A stretch of 64,000 nt of DNA from Spartobacteria bacterium LR76 (lineage in GTDB: Bacteria; Verrucomicrobiota; Verrucomicrobiia; Chthoniobacterales; Terrimicrobiaceae): contig QAYZ01000016.1 in NCBI GenBank assembly GCA_003054655.1, positions 248,001 to 312,000 on the forward strand, given 5' to 3'. Under the pieces are notes generated by a model. The model saw nothing but the letters and a program-made list of their open reading frames with translations. It ran no database searches and had not been told where the DNA came from. Positions within the stretch are counted from its first letter, which is position 1. Each line of letters starts with the position of its first letter. Shown here one piece after another: positions 17,854 through 27,500 of the stretch. Made by a program: the position numbers and the translations under genes.

Positions 17854-18162
17854 ATGGAACACTTGTCTTTTGAATTTGATGGCGGTCCCAATGCGCCAAA
17901 GTCGGGGAAACCGTATTCTGTCGCCGGAGTGGTCTCCTCCAGCAATCTCGAGGTGCTCGCCCAGCCGAAGGACCTCGGCGGCAAGGTGCGCTTCGAGGTG
18001 AATACGACCGTCGCGCACTTTGAGGACGCGTGGCGCGCTGTCTTCGCCGATTTTGTCGAGCGCAGCCAGCCGCGCGACGTCCTGTTCTCCATCAATGATT
18101 TCGCCGCGATCCCGCCCGTGGTAAGCTTGCGGCTGGATCAGGCCTGGGAGGCATTGGCATGA
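17854..18162 (+). CDS. mdcC: Malonate decarboxylase acyl carrier protein (subunit delta)
   Basis: At 102 residues this is the size of MdcC. The segment SVAGVVSSSNLEVLAQP corresponds to the GSGDLEVL block where a serine carries the 2'-(5''-triphosphoribosyl)-3'-dephospho-CoA prosthetic group; the serines near residue 28 are the candidates. It shuttles acetyl and malonyl groups between MdcA and MdcDE. The gene overlaps mdcD by 4 bp (ATGA). The usual Gly-Ser-Gly around the acceptor is replaced by Ser-Ser-Ser, so which serine is modified is not obvious. Confidence 0.9.
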   Translation: MEHLSFEFDGGPNAPKSGKPYSVAGVVSSSNLEVLAQPKDLGGKVRFEVNTTVAHFEDAWRAVFADFVERSQPRDVLFSINDFAAIPPVVSLRLDQAWEALA

Positions 18163-19037
18163 AACTGACTCCGCGTATTTCCTTTTACGAAGCCTCGGCC
18201 CGCCAGCGTGTGGCGGGGATTCTCGATCCCGGTTCTTTTCGCGAGATACTGCCGCCCACCGAGCAGCGAATCAGCCCGCATCTCGGGATGTTTGGAGCGC
18301 CGGTGGCATTCGATGACGGCGTAGTGGCGGGCGAGGGGACGCTCGACGGCAAAGAGGTCTATATTTTCGCCCAGGAGGGCAAGTTTCGCGGCGGTTCGCT
18401 CGGCGAGGTGCACGCGGCCAAGATCACGGGCCTGCTCCGGCGCGCCGCCATTCGCAAGCCCGCGGCGGTGATCGGCCTGTTTGACTCGGGTGGCGTACGC
18501 CTCGAGGAGGCCAATGCTGGCGAGATCGGCTCGACGGAGATCATGCGCGCCATCCTGGAGGTTCAGCGTGCCGGGGTGCCCGTGATCGGGCTGCTCGGCG
18601 GGAGCTGTGGATGTTTCGGCGGCTCGGGCATCACGAGCAGTTGCTGCGATGCGCTCATCGCCTCGGAGGAGGCCCGGCTCAGTGTCTCCGGTCCGGAGGT
18701 GATCGAGACCGTCATGGGCGTGGAGGCTTTTGACTCTCATGATCGCGCCCTCGTCTGGCGCACCACGGGTGGAAAAAATCGTTTCCTTTTTGGCAAGGTC
18801 GTCACTCTCGTGGATGATCACATCCCCGCGTTCCGTGCGGCTGCTTCCGCGCTTATCAAGCCCAGCGAGCCGCTGACCGTGGCAAGTCTCCGTGCCGAGC
18901 GTGCCCGTCTGGCAAAGCGTATCGACGAATACGGCTCCTGTACCGATGCGCGCCAGATCTGGCAGAAGATGGGCCTCGATGCCGATCGCGTGCCGGACAT
19001 GACCGCCGCTGAACTGACTGCCGCCAAACCCGCCTGA
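18159..19037 (+). CDS. mdcD: Malonate decarboxylase subunit beta (malonyl-S-ACP decarboxylase)
   Basis: The 292-residue product has the crotonase-like carboxyltransferase fold of MdcD. Recognisable blocks are SFYEASARQRVAGILDPGSFREILPP at the N-terminus, VIGLFDSGGVRLEEANAG, and GGSCGCFGGSGITSSCCDALI, which forms the oxyanion-hole glycines. With MdcE it decarboxylates malonyl-S-ACP to acetyl-S-ACP. The ATG overlaps the mdcC stop; mdcE starts 3 bp after its stop, so all are cotranslated. Confidence 0.92.
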   Translation: MKLTPRISFYEASARQRVAGILDPGSFREILPPTEQRISPHLGMFGAPVAFDDGVVAGEGTLDGKEVYIFAQEGKFRGGSLGEVHAAKITGLLRRAAIRKPAAVIGLFDSGGVRLEEANAGEIGSTEIMRAILEVQRAGVPVIGLLGGSCGCFGGSGITSSCCDALIASEEARLSVSGPEVIETVMGVEAFDSHDRALVWRTTGGKNRFLFGKVVTLVDDHIPAFRAAASALIKPSEPLTVASLRAERARLAKRIDEYGSCTDARQIWQKMGLDADRVPDMTAAELTAAKPA

Positions 19038-19040
19038 GAC

Positions 19041-19736
19041 ATGGAACTCCCCATCCTGCTTGATCAACTTTTCCCCGAAGGCCATCGCGTCGCTGTCGAT
19101 GACTGGCTCGTCTCCGGCGAAGCCACTCTCGGCGGGCAACCGGTGGCTGTGCTGGGTAGCACGAACCACGTCTTCATTGGCATCCGGGAATCGCTCGCTC
19201 TTTCCGGCAAGCTCCTCGATATCGTGGAAAAGAGGCCCGGCATTCCGATCATCATGCTGGTCGACAACAACGGCCAGCGCATGGCGCTCGATGAGGAGTT
19301 GCTCGTCCTGCCGGAGTATATCGCCCACCTCCTGCGTGCCCAGCAGCTTGCCCGCAACAACGGCCACAAGCTGATCGCGGTCGTCTATGGCAACTCCATC
19401 GCCGGCGGCTTCATCGCCTTTGGCATGCTGGCCGATCGCATCGTCTCAGTACCCGGCGCGGAAACCTCGGTGATGAAACTTGAGGCCATCGCCCGCGTGA
19501 CGAAGATGCCGCTGGAAAAACTCCAGGACCTTGCGAAGCAGGTGTCGGTTTTCGCTCCGGGCTGCGAGAATTTCTTCCGCATGGGTGGGCTGCACGAGAT
19601 GTGGACGGATGATTTCTCCAATCGTTTGCAAAAGATCCTCGCAGAAGATGACGCGCAGGACACCCGCGCCGCTCTCGGTAACGAGCGTGGCGGTCGCAAG
19701 GCTGCCCAGGCAGTCATCGACGAAGTCCGGGGCTGA
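19041..19736 (+). CDS. mdcE: Malonate decarboxylase subunit gamma
   Basis: This 231-residue protein is the second carboxyltransferase-fold subunit. IMLVDNNGQRMALDEELLVLPEYIAHLLRAQ and IAVVYGNSIAGGFIAFGMLADRI are typical of MdcE, whose glycines form the other half of the decarboxylation site. It pairs with MdcD in the cytoplasmic complex. mdcG begins 1 bp after its stop codon. Confidence 0.92.
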   Translation: MELPILLDQLFPEGHRVAVDDWLVSGEATLGGQPVAVLGSTNHVFIGIRESLALSGKLLDIVEKRPGIPIIMLVDNNGQRMALDEELLVLPEYIAHLLRAQQLARNNGHKLIAVVYGNSIAGGFIAFGMLADRIVSVPGAETSVMKLEAIARVTKMPLEKLQDLAKQVSVFAPGCENFFRMGGLHEMWTDDFSNRLQKILAEDDAQDTRAALGNERGGRKAAQAVIDEVRG

Positions 19737-19737
19737 C

Positions 19738-20310
19738 GTGTTTCGGCGTCACGCCTTCGTCCGGCTCGCCGAAAACGCGTGGCGCGAAGCGACGCCGGAG
19801 GGCGGAGACATTGAGGTTCTTCGCGAGTGGCTGGCACATGGGCGTCCGCTTATTGTGCGGAGACCCTGTTTGTCGGATGACGGACTGGAGGCTTATCTCG
19901 GCCTTGCTCTGCCCGGCAAAAAGCGGATGGCCTTTCGCGTGCCGCTTGCGAGCGTTAAATCCATCGAGGCGCCGCCGATTTGGGATGGCAAGGGAACCCA
20001 CAACCCGGGATTCGTCTTTCGCCTCTATGGCAGCCGTGCCTGGGGACTCCTCACGGGCCTGCTCTATGTGACACCCGACTCCGATCTCGATCTGCTCGTG
20101 GATATCGACTCCCCGGCTGAGTGGGAGTCTTTTCTCTCCGCCGACCTCCGGCTTCCGGATGAACTCAGGGTCGATCTCGAAGTGATTTTTGGCGGTGATG
20201 CGTCGTTTAGCTGGCGGGAATATCTCGGACCCGCCGAAGACATTCTCATCAAGTCCAATCGCCGCGTCTGGCTTGAGCGCAAAGACCAGCTCGCGACTCT
20301 GTTCACATGA
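19738..20310 (+). CDS. mdcG: Phosphoribosyl-dephospho-CoA transferase
   Basis: I start this gene at the GTG at 19738, immediately after mdcE; the frame is open upstream but overlaps mdcE. The 190-residue product has a nucleotidyltransferase core, FRLYGSRAWGLLTG followed by TPDSDLDLLVDI with its metal-binding Asp pair, as in MdcG. It attaches the triphosphoribosyl-dephospho-CoA group to the MdcC serine, making holo-ACP. Together with MdcB it explains why the operon can be self-sufficient. It overlaps mdcB by 4 bp. Confidence 0.88.
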   Translation: MFRRHAFVRLAENAWREATPEGGDIEVLREWLAHGRPLIVRRPCLSDDGLEAYLGLALPGKKRMAFRVPLASVKSIEAPPIWDGKGTHNPGFVFRLYGSRAWGLLTGLLYVTPDSDLDLLVDIDSPAEWESFLSADLRLPDELRVDLEVIFGGDASFSWREYLGPAEDILIKSNRRVWLERKDQLATLFT

Positions 20311-21107
20311 CATCATTCGCCGAGGAAATCGCCCGGTGCGCTGCCAATGCGTTGCGTGAGGAATTGGAGACCTATCCCAAACCCGGGCTCGTCAGTATGG
20401 TCGACCAGGGCAGCCATCCCGACATGGACGCCCAGTGTTTCCTTGCCTCCATAGAGGCGATCACTCCCGGGTTTGCCGAAATGGCCGATTGTGCCGGAGG
20501 CTCGCTGCATGATCTTCAGCGCATCGGGGTGGAGATGGAGGAGGCAATGCAGAATGCGACAAGTGGCCGCAATGCTCACCGGGGCGCGATCTTCTGTCTC
20601 GGCCTGCTGTGCGCGGCGGCAGGGGAGAGGCGGGAATCCGCCGAGCCGCTTGGCGAGATCGTTGCCCGGCGGTGGGGTGCCGGGATTCCCCAACCGGACT
20701 TCCTTGATGTCACCAGCGATGGCATTGCGATGTGCCGCCGGTATCAGATGGGTGGTGTGCGGCGCGAGGCAGCGCTGGGATTTCCTTCCGTTTATCAGAT
20801 TGGATTGCCTGCCTATCGCGAGGCCCTGCCGTACGGTCGTGCCGCGGCCCGGGTGCAGGCCTTCTTTGCCATTCTCGAACATTGCGAGGACACCACGCTG
20901 CTGAAGCGCGGCGGCCCTGAAGGGCGGGATTTCGCACGGCAGTGTGCGCGGCGGTTCTTGGATTGCGGCGGGGTGGCTGCCCCCGATTGGTGGCAACGTG
21001 CTCAGGAGACGCATCACGAGTTTGTCCGGAGGAATCTCACTGCGGGCGGTGTCGCAGACTTGCTGGCGGCCACGCTCTTCGTCGAGGATATGGAGAGGAG
21101 ACCATGA
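20307..21107 (+). CDS. mdcB: Triphosphoribosyl-dephospho-CoA synthase
   Basis: The 266-residue enzyme shows the MdcB/CitG signature LETYPKPGLVSMVDQGSHPDMD and the later NAHRGAIFCLGLL block. It condenses ATP and dephospho-CoA into the prosthetic-group precursor for MdcC. It overlaps mdcG at its start and mdcH at its end, both by ATGA. The closest alternative, CitG, is excluded by the operon. Confidence 0.92.
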   Translation: MTSFAEEIARCAANALREELETYPKPGLVSMVDQGSHPDMDAQCFLASIEAITPGFAEMADCAGGSLHDLQRIGVEMEEAMQNATSGRNAHRGAIFCLGLLCAAAGERRESAEPLGEIVARRWGAGIPQPDFLDVTSDGIAMCRRYQMGGVRREAALGFPSVYQIGLPAYREALPYGRAAARVQAFFAILEHCEDTTLLKRGGPEGRDFARQCARRFLDCGGVAAPDWWQRAQETHHEFVRRNLTAGGVADLLAATLFVEDMERRP

Positions 21108-22033
21108 GCCAGCTTGCCATCGTTTGTTCCGGTCAGGGCGCGCAGACGCCCGATCTCTTCACACGCTTCCCTTTCACGGAAAAGGGACTCACTCTTCGGG
21201 AGCGAATCCTTGAAGCGCGCTGCCTCGATCCCGAGGTGGGCGACTGGCTGGCCGACCCTTCCCGCGATCCTTCGGCGGTTTTCCAGAATCACTATTCCCA
21301 ACCGCTGATCTGCCTCTATCAGGCAATGGTGTGGGCCGAGATCGCGGACTTGCTGCCTGCTCCCGCCATGATCGCAGGCTACAGTCTGGGCGAACTCACC
21401 GCCTACTTTTGCGCCGGGGCGATCTCGCCGGAGGATGTCGTGCGACTCGCCGGAATCCGCGCGCGTGAAATGGATGCCGCTGGTCCGCGCGGGAAGCTGA
21501 TCGCCGTCACCGGGCTTTCACCGGTCAGGGCCTCTTCCCTCGATGGAGCCTTGCTGGCCATCGTGATCAGCGAAGACCATTGCGTGATCGGGTGCGCCGC
21601 CGACCGGGCGGAGTCCCTGGCCAGGGATCTCCTCGATGCCGGGGCTCGCGATGCGGTCGTGCTCGCTGTGACGGTGCCCTCTCACACCGCGCTTCTCGAT
21701 GGCGCAGTCGAGCCGTTTCGATCCGCCCTGCAGCAGGTGGCGTGGCAGGATTTAAAAACTCCGGTACTGGCCGGGATCAGCGCGGCCAAGGTCATGCGCC
21801 GCGAGCAGATGGAGCAGGTGTTGCCTGAGCAGATCCATCATACCGTGCGCTGGGACCGCATCCAGCAGCGCTTTCAGGAATCCGGCTGCCGGGTGGTGCT
21901 GGAGCTAGGTCCCGGCAATCAGCTCGCCCACATGGCTGTCGCCTGCGGGATCGAGGCTCGCGGCGTCGACGAGTTTCGCTCTGCGGAAGGTATTGCCGAA
22001 TGGGCGAGGGCGACCATGGCGCGGCTGGGGTAG
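21104..22033 (+). CDS. mdcH: Malonyl-CoA:ACP transacylase of malonate decarboxylase
   Basis: The 309-residue product has the FabD-like fold: IVCSGQGAQTPDLF at the N-terminus and IAGYSLGELTAYF carrying the nucleophilic serine, with a His in VPSHTALLDG. MdcH loads malonyl onto the ACP thiol to start the catalytic cycle. I use the ATG at 21104 that overlaps the mdcB stop; the open frame back to 20942 lies in mdcB. It is the last mdc gene. No malonate transporter (MdcLM, MadLM or MdcF type) follows it, so uptake must be encoded elsewhere. Confidence 0.9.
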   Translation: MSQLAIVCSGQGAQTPDLFTRFPFTEKGLTLRERILEARCLDPEVGDWLADPSRDPSAVFQNHYSQPLICLYQAMVWAEIADLLPAPAMIAGYSLGELTAYFCAGAISPEDVVRLAGIRAREMDAAGPRGKLIAVTGLSPVRASSLDGALLAIVISEDHCVIGCAADRAESLARDLLDAGARDAVVLAVTVPSHTALLDGAVEPFRSALQQVAWQDLKTPVLAGISAAKVMRREQMEQVLPEQIHHTVRWDRIQQRFQESGCRVVLELGPGNQLAHMAVACGIEARGVDEFRSAEGIAEWARATMARLG

Positions 22034-22219
22034 CAGGTTTTCCAGCTTCAGCCGGAAGCATCATCGCTTTGCCTCCGGAAGTGATCGCCCTGAATTTCGG
22101 AGCATCTTCGGATATGATCTCGAAACTGCCCTCAGTGCCCCAGTTTATCAGCACTTCTCCGGCTGGCTGATCTGCCTATCGGGGTTGACTCTGGGGCAAA
22201 CGATGCTGGAATATCTGGC

Positions 22220-23179
22220 ATGGCTTCCTCTCGACGTGGCTTCATCAAGACGACGGCACTGGCCGGAGCCTCATACGCTGTCCTGGGTTCGGAAAGCCGT
22301 GCGGGAAACCTCGCCCATCTGCCCCGGCGGCGTTTTGGCCGTCACAATGATGAACTTTCCATCATTGGTTTTGGCGGCATCGTGGTGAGGGATGCCGATC
22401 CCGTGGAAGCCGCTCGCAGGGTGGCCGAGGCATTTGAGAAGGGCGTCAACTATTACGATGTCGCGCCATCCTATGGCGACGCGGAGGTGAAGCTCGGTCC
22501 GGCTCTCGCTCCCTATCGCAAGCGGTCATTTCTCGCGTGCAAGACGGGGAAGCGTGATCGCGCCGCCGCCGAGCAGGAGTTTCAACGCTCGCTGGAGCAT
22601 CTTCAGACCGACTACTTTGATCTGTACCAACTCCATGCCATCACGGATGTCGCAAAGGATGTTGACGCCGCATTCGCGCCGGGTGGAGTGATGGAGTTTC
22701 TGATCGAAGCCAAAAAGCAGGGCCGCGTCCGCTATCTCGGCTTTTCCGCGCATTCCATCGAGGCCGCGCAGGCCGCATTGGACCGGTATCCATTCGACTC
22801 GATCTTGTTTCCCGTCAATTTTGCCAGTTATGTGGCGGATGACTTCGGTCCTCAGGTTCTCAAGCTGGCCGAGGAAAAGGGAGTCGCCCGGCTCGCGCTC
22901 AAGGCTCTGGCCCGGCAAAGCTGGCCGAAGGACGACCCGATGCGCGAAGAGTACAAGAAGTGCTGGTATCAGCCGCTGACCGATCCACACCAGGCGGCGC
23001 TCGCTCTGCGCTTCACCCTGAACAAGCCCGTCACCGCCGCCATCCCGCCGGGCGACGAACGGCTCTTCCGTCTCGCCCTCGACCTTGCGCTCAGGGACAT
23101 CCAGCCCCTCAACTCAAATGAGGAGAAAGAGCTGTATGCCTTGATCGATGGGCTCAACCCGATCTTTCGCAAGGCGTAG
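22220..23179 (+). CDS. Aldo/keto reductase with Tat signal
   Basis: The 319-residue protein starts SSRRGFIKTTALAGASYAVLG, a twin-arginine signal, so it is exported folded with its cofactor. The AKR barrel shows NYYDVAPSYGDAE with catalytic Asp and Tyr, FLACKTGKRD with the catalytic Lys, and YFDLYQLHAI with the active-site His. It would reduce or oxidise an aldehyde or sugar in the periplasm with NADP(H)-type chemistry, although how it gets cofactor turnover there is unclear. It lies 186 bp downstream of mdcH, far enough for its own promoter. Similar Tat-tagged oxidoreductases are numerous in Verrucomicrobia and Planctomycetes. Confidence 0.85.
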   Translation: MASSRRGFIKTTALAGASYAVLGSESRAGNLAHLPRRRFGRHNDELSIIGFGGIVVRDADPVEAARRVAEAFEKGVNYYDVAPSYGDAEVKLGPALAPYRKRSFLACKTGKRDRAAAEQEFQRSLEHLQTDYFDLYQLHAITDVAKDVDAAFAPGGVMEFLIEAKKQGRVRYLGFSAHSIEAAQAALDRYPFDSILFPVNFASYVADDFGPQVLKLAEEKGVARLALKALARQSWPKDDPMREEYKKCWYQPLTDPHQAALALRFTLNKPVTAAIPPGDERLFRLALDLALRDIQPLNSNEEKELYALIDGLNPIFRKA

Positions 23180-23377
23180 CCGGCCATCGCTGGGAGCGCC
23201 ATGTTTCCCGTCTCGGGAGCAGACGGCCTTCGACCATCTCGATCAGGTGAAGGTGCGAAACCCGGCGATCACCGCAGAATGGCAGGACGGTATATTTCCA
23301 TCCCGGGCAGGCTTCTCCTGTTGACGAAAGGGAGCGGTGGCCCTCACCATCAGAACACATCACAAGGAATCTATTGA

Positions 23378-24442
23378 ATGAATAAAACAGTTGTTGCCCC
23401 CTCGGATTTCGAACGCCAGATCGAGATGGATTTCCTGAGAGCTACGGAAATCGCAGCGCTCAATACCCTCCAATGGCTCGGCAAGGGAGAAAAGGAAAAG
23501 GCCGATGAGGCCGCCTCGGATGCGATTCGAGGAATGTTTGACCTCATGGACATCAGCGGGGAAGTCGTGATCGGCGAGGGGATCAAGGACCAGGCTCCCG
23601 GGCTGTTTAAAGGTGAGCGGGTAGGCACCTGGAGGGAGGGGACGCCGCGCTTTGACATCGCGCTCGATCCCGTGGACGGTACGACCAACGTCAGCAAAGG
23701 CATGCCGAACTCTGTCAGTTGCATCGCCGCGACTCAGACGGCTGCGGATGGCCAGCCGAGTCTCCAGGATATCCCGGCCTTCTACATGAAAAAGCTGGCC
23801 TACCCGCTCAAGGTTCGCCAGGCGTGGATGAAGGATCCGGCTCTCCCGATCGACATCAATGCGCCGATCGAGGAGGTCATTGACGTCACAGCCCGGATTC
23901 TCGGCAAGGAAGTGCGTGACGTGGTCGTCTGTGTCCTTGACCGTCCGCGCAATGGAGAACTCATCGAGGCGGTTCGCCGCAAAGGCGCTGCCCTGAGGAT
24001 GATCATCGACGGCGACATCGCCGCTGCGCTGGCCCCCGCCATGCGCACGTCGAATATCAACCTCTATGCCGGCATCGGCGGCGCTCCCGAAGCAATCCTC
24101 TCGGCCGCGGGCCTCCGTTGCCTCGGAGGCGGGATGCGCGCTCAGATCTGGCCCAAGGACGAGGAGGAGCGTCGATCGCTCATCGCGGCCGGATGGGGTG
24201 ATATGCTCGACAAACAGTTCATGTCGCGCGATCTCGCCCGGGGCGAGAGCATCATCTTTGCGGCGACAGGCATCAGCAACAGCCCGCTGCTCAAGGGCGT
24301 CGAGGTGGAGGGATCCATCGCCACGACACATTCCGTACTGATGCGCGCCCGCAGCGGTACCGTACGATTCATCGAGGCTCATCACAATCTGGAGCGCAAG
24401 ACGATCCATCTGCGTTCCACCCAGGCGGAACGAAAAGTTTAG
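23378..24442 (+). CDS. glpX: Fructose-1,6-bisphosphatase, class II
   Basis: The 354-residue enzyme has the lithium-sensitive phosphatase fold of GlpX: VIGEGIKDQAPGL in the first metal site and IALDPVDGTTNVSKG as the central metal-binding motif. GGAPEAILSAAGLRCLGGGMRAQ is typical of class II FBPases. It catalyses the gluconeogenic step from fructose 1,6-bisphosphate to fructose 6-phosphate in the cytoplasm. GAATCT-type sequence just upstream gives a weak ribosome-binding site (AAGGAA about 10 nt before the ATG). It appears to be a single-gene transcript. Confidence 0.93.
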   Translation: MNKTVVAPSDFERQIEMDFLRATEIAALNTLQWLGKGEKEKADEAASDAIRGMFDLMDISGEVVIGEGIKDQAPGLFKGERVGTWREGTPRFDIALDPVDGTTNVSKGMPNSVSCIAATQTAADGQPSLQDIPAFYMKKLAYPLKVRQAWMKDPALPIDINAPIEEVIDVTARILGKEVRDVVVCVLDRPRNGELIEAVRRKGAALRMIIDGDIAAALAPAMRTSNINLYAGIGGAPEAILSAAGLRCLGGGMRAQIWPKDEEERRSLIAAGWGDMLDKQFMSRDLARGESIIFAATGISNSPLLKGVEVEGSIATTHSVLMRARSGTVRFIEAHHNLERKTIHLRSTQAERKV

Positions 24443-24560
24443 CTCTGGCGGAAAATCTGAATATGGGCCGGGGCGGGGGGAGCTAAACCCACCATCCCGG
24501 TCCTTTTCGTGCCGAGCAACTGGATGTTGCGGGAATTCCTAAGTAGGATAGCATGGACAC

Positions 24561-27500
24561 ATGTCGTCACAAAGATCGACGTGTGTTAGTCGATCATCCC
24601 CCGCGCCAGGGGGAGGTTCGCCATCGTCGTGGAGGAGGGTTTTCCTCAGGCATGGCGGGACGGCGGCACGCTGCCTTAGTGCGGGTGTCTTCGTCCTGGG
24701 GCTGATCGGACTCGGGGGGTGGCTGCTTGAAAACGAGATCCTGAAGAGAGTCGATCCCGAGTGGGTGACCATGAAGGTGACGACCGCGCTGGCTCTTGTG
24801 GCGTGCGCCGTTGCTCTTTATCTCTCCCTATCCGGGGGCGGTCTGAGCCGGATATTAGCGAAGAGTATCGGTGCCGTGGTCGCATGCTTCGGCTTGTTAG
24901 TTATCGCCGAGTATGTGTTCGGATTGGATCTCGGGTTTGATAGCGCCTTCTTCCGGGAGCATGTCACGCCGGAGTGGACCGCGCGCGCTCGTCCATCGCC
25001 GTCGACCGCGTTGAATTTTGTCCTGATGGGGACGGCCTTCCTTTTGGTCAATGGAGCCGGGTTTCGTCGCTATCTTCAGGTGGCCAAGTCACTTGGATTT
25101 ACGGTCGCGGGCATCGGCCTCTTCGCCGTTGTGGGTTACATGGGTGATGCACTTGTCGGGTTTCACGGCTGGATTTATACGGGCATGGCCTTTCATACGG
25201 CGGGGTCATTTCTGATGCTCGGGCTGGGGGTGATCATCCTGGCGCTACTGAACGACGAACTCCGGTGGTCGGTGGACATCACGACGACCCTGGTGTTCTT
25301 CTCAGGCCTCGGTCTCATGGTTTTTGCGGCCGAGATGACCTATGCCCACACCAGGCACTTGTATGATGCCTCGAAGATGGTTGCCCACCGGGAGGAGGTG
25401 CTCAAGGAGATTCAGGAGGTGGAGAAAGGCATCTCGAATCTTCAGGGTTCGCTTCGGAACTTTTTGATGACGGCTGACGAAGCGTTTCTGCATGGACGCC
25501 CCGAGGCCATCCGCGCCATCTGGAGCAACCTCCAGCAGGTGAAAAGCCTTACCAGCGATAATCCCTCGCAGCAGGCCCGAGCGATCGAGATCAGCTTTTT
25601 GTTCTCGCGGTGGCTCGCTGCCGAGGGGACAGCGATTTCCGCACGGAGATCGGGCGGGCTTGAGGCTGCGATCGAGGTGCTGAAAAGTGGCAATTCGGCG
25701 ATGTATTGGGGGAATCTTGAGTTGATCCTTGCCAGCATGGAGAACGAGGAGGGCCGCCTGCGGGGCGTCGATCAGAGTGTCATGCGCGACGCTGCGGCGG
25801 ATACCTTCCTATTGCTGCCGCTGGAGGCGTTTCTTGGGGTCGCGATATTTCTCGTCGCCTTGTTCTCCCTGGATGCGGGCTTGCGCAAGCGCGATCAGGC
25901 CGAGCGCGCTCTCAGAGCGGCATTGAAGAAAGAGATGGATCTCCGCAATGCAATCGATGAGCATGCCATCGTTGCGATCACCGATACACAGGGAACGATA
26001 GAGTTCGTCAACGACAAGTTCTGCCGTATTTCGGGGTATTCCCGGGAGGAGTTGATCGGCAGGGATCACCGGATCATTAACTCAGGCCATCATCCCCCCG
26101 AGTTTTTTCGAGATCTCTGGGTCGCCATCAAGAAAGGGAATGTGTGGAAGGGCGAGATCAAGAACCGTGCAAGCGACGGTTCTTTCTACTGGGTGGATAC
26201 CACGATCGTTCCCTTTATCGGCGAAGACGGCAGCCCGAGCCGCTTTGTCGGCATCCTGACGGACATCACTCCCCTAAAGGCCACGGAAGAGTCGTTGCGG
26301 CATAGCGAGTCCTGTCTCGCCCAGGAGCGCACCCTTCTTCGCACACTGCTCGATACCATCCCTGATCTCATTTTCATCAAGGATCAGAATTACGCCTTTG
26401 TTTACTGCAACAAGGCCTTCGAGGGATTTTTTGGGAGAACATCCGCGGAACTCATAGGGCTGGGGGATGAAGACGTCTTTCCTCCCGAGCATGCCGCCAT
26501 GTCGCGTTCGCTGGAGGTGCGGGTGTTGGAGACACTTCAACTGCAGCGAAGCGAGAAGATCATCGTATCACAGTCCGGTCGGAGGATGGTCGTGGAGACG
26601 TTGCGATCTCCTCTCTTCGACCCGGCTGGGAACTGCACCGGGCTGGTCGGGATCAGTCGAGACATTACTGACCGAAGGTTTTCCGAGGCCCAGGTCCGTA
26701 CGCTTCTCGATCGCCTCCGTATCGCCTTGCAGGCGTCGGGAGCCGGGATATGGGAACTGGATCTCACCACTGGCGAGGTGACATGGGACGAGCAGATGTA
26801 TGCCTTGTATGGCATGAACCCAGCCTCGGCGGAGAAAGGTATTCAACGCTGGTACCGGCACATTCATCCTGACGATCTCGGAAGGTGCCAGCAGCTTCCG
26901 GAGGAGATTCCCAAGACCGGCAAGGATCTCTTCGAGATCGATTTTCGGATCTTTCGCGAGGACGACGGCGAAATGCGGTTCATCCGGGCGAACGGCATCC
27001 TCAAGCGCAACGAATCCGATCAAATCGTAAGGGTGATCGGAAGCAGCCGGGACGTAACCGAGGAGCGGAAGCGCGAGGAGAAGCTGGCGGAAGCGCTGGC
27101 GCTGCAAAAGAGCCTCGTGGCGCGAGCGCAGGAGGGAGAAAGAGCCAAAGGGCAGTTTCTTGCCACCATGAGCCACGAACTGCGCACACCGATGAACGGC
27201 ATCTTGGGTTTTATCCAGCTCCTTTGCGATTCGCCCGGCTTGTCATGCGCCGCCAAAGATTACGCCGCGATCATTCGCGAAAGCGCGGAGTCATTGCTGC
27301 GCATCCTGGACGACATCCTTGATTTCAGCCGCATGGACGCCGGACGGCTCGACCTGGAAAGCAAGACGTTTTCGCCGAGGCAGCTTGTCAGCGACATTTC
27401 CCGGCTCATGGCCAAGCAGGCCGAGGACCGCGGCCTGCACTTTGAGACGATCGTGGCAGACGCCGTGCCGGAGCGCCTGAAAGGCGATCCCGGGCGGATC

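Noticed and set aside
16330-18018. A 562-codon minus-strand frame opposite mdcA.
   Set aside because: Antisense to a clear MdcA; composition without recognisable protein features.
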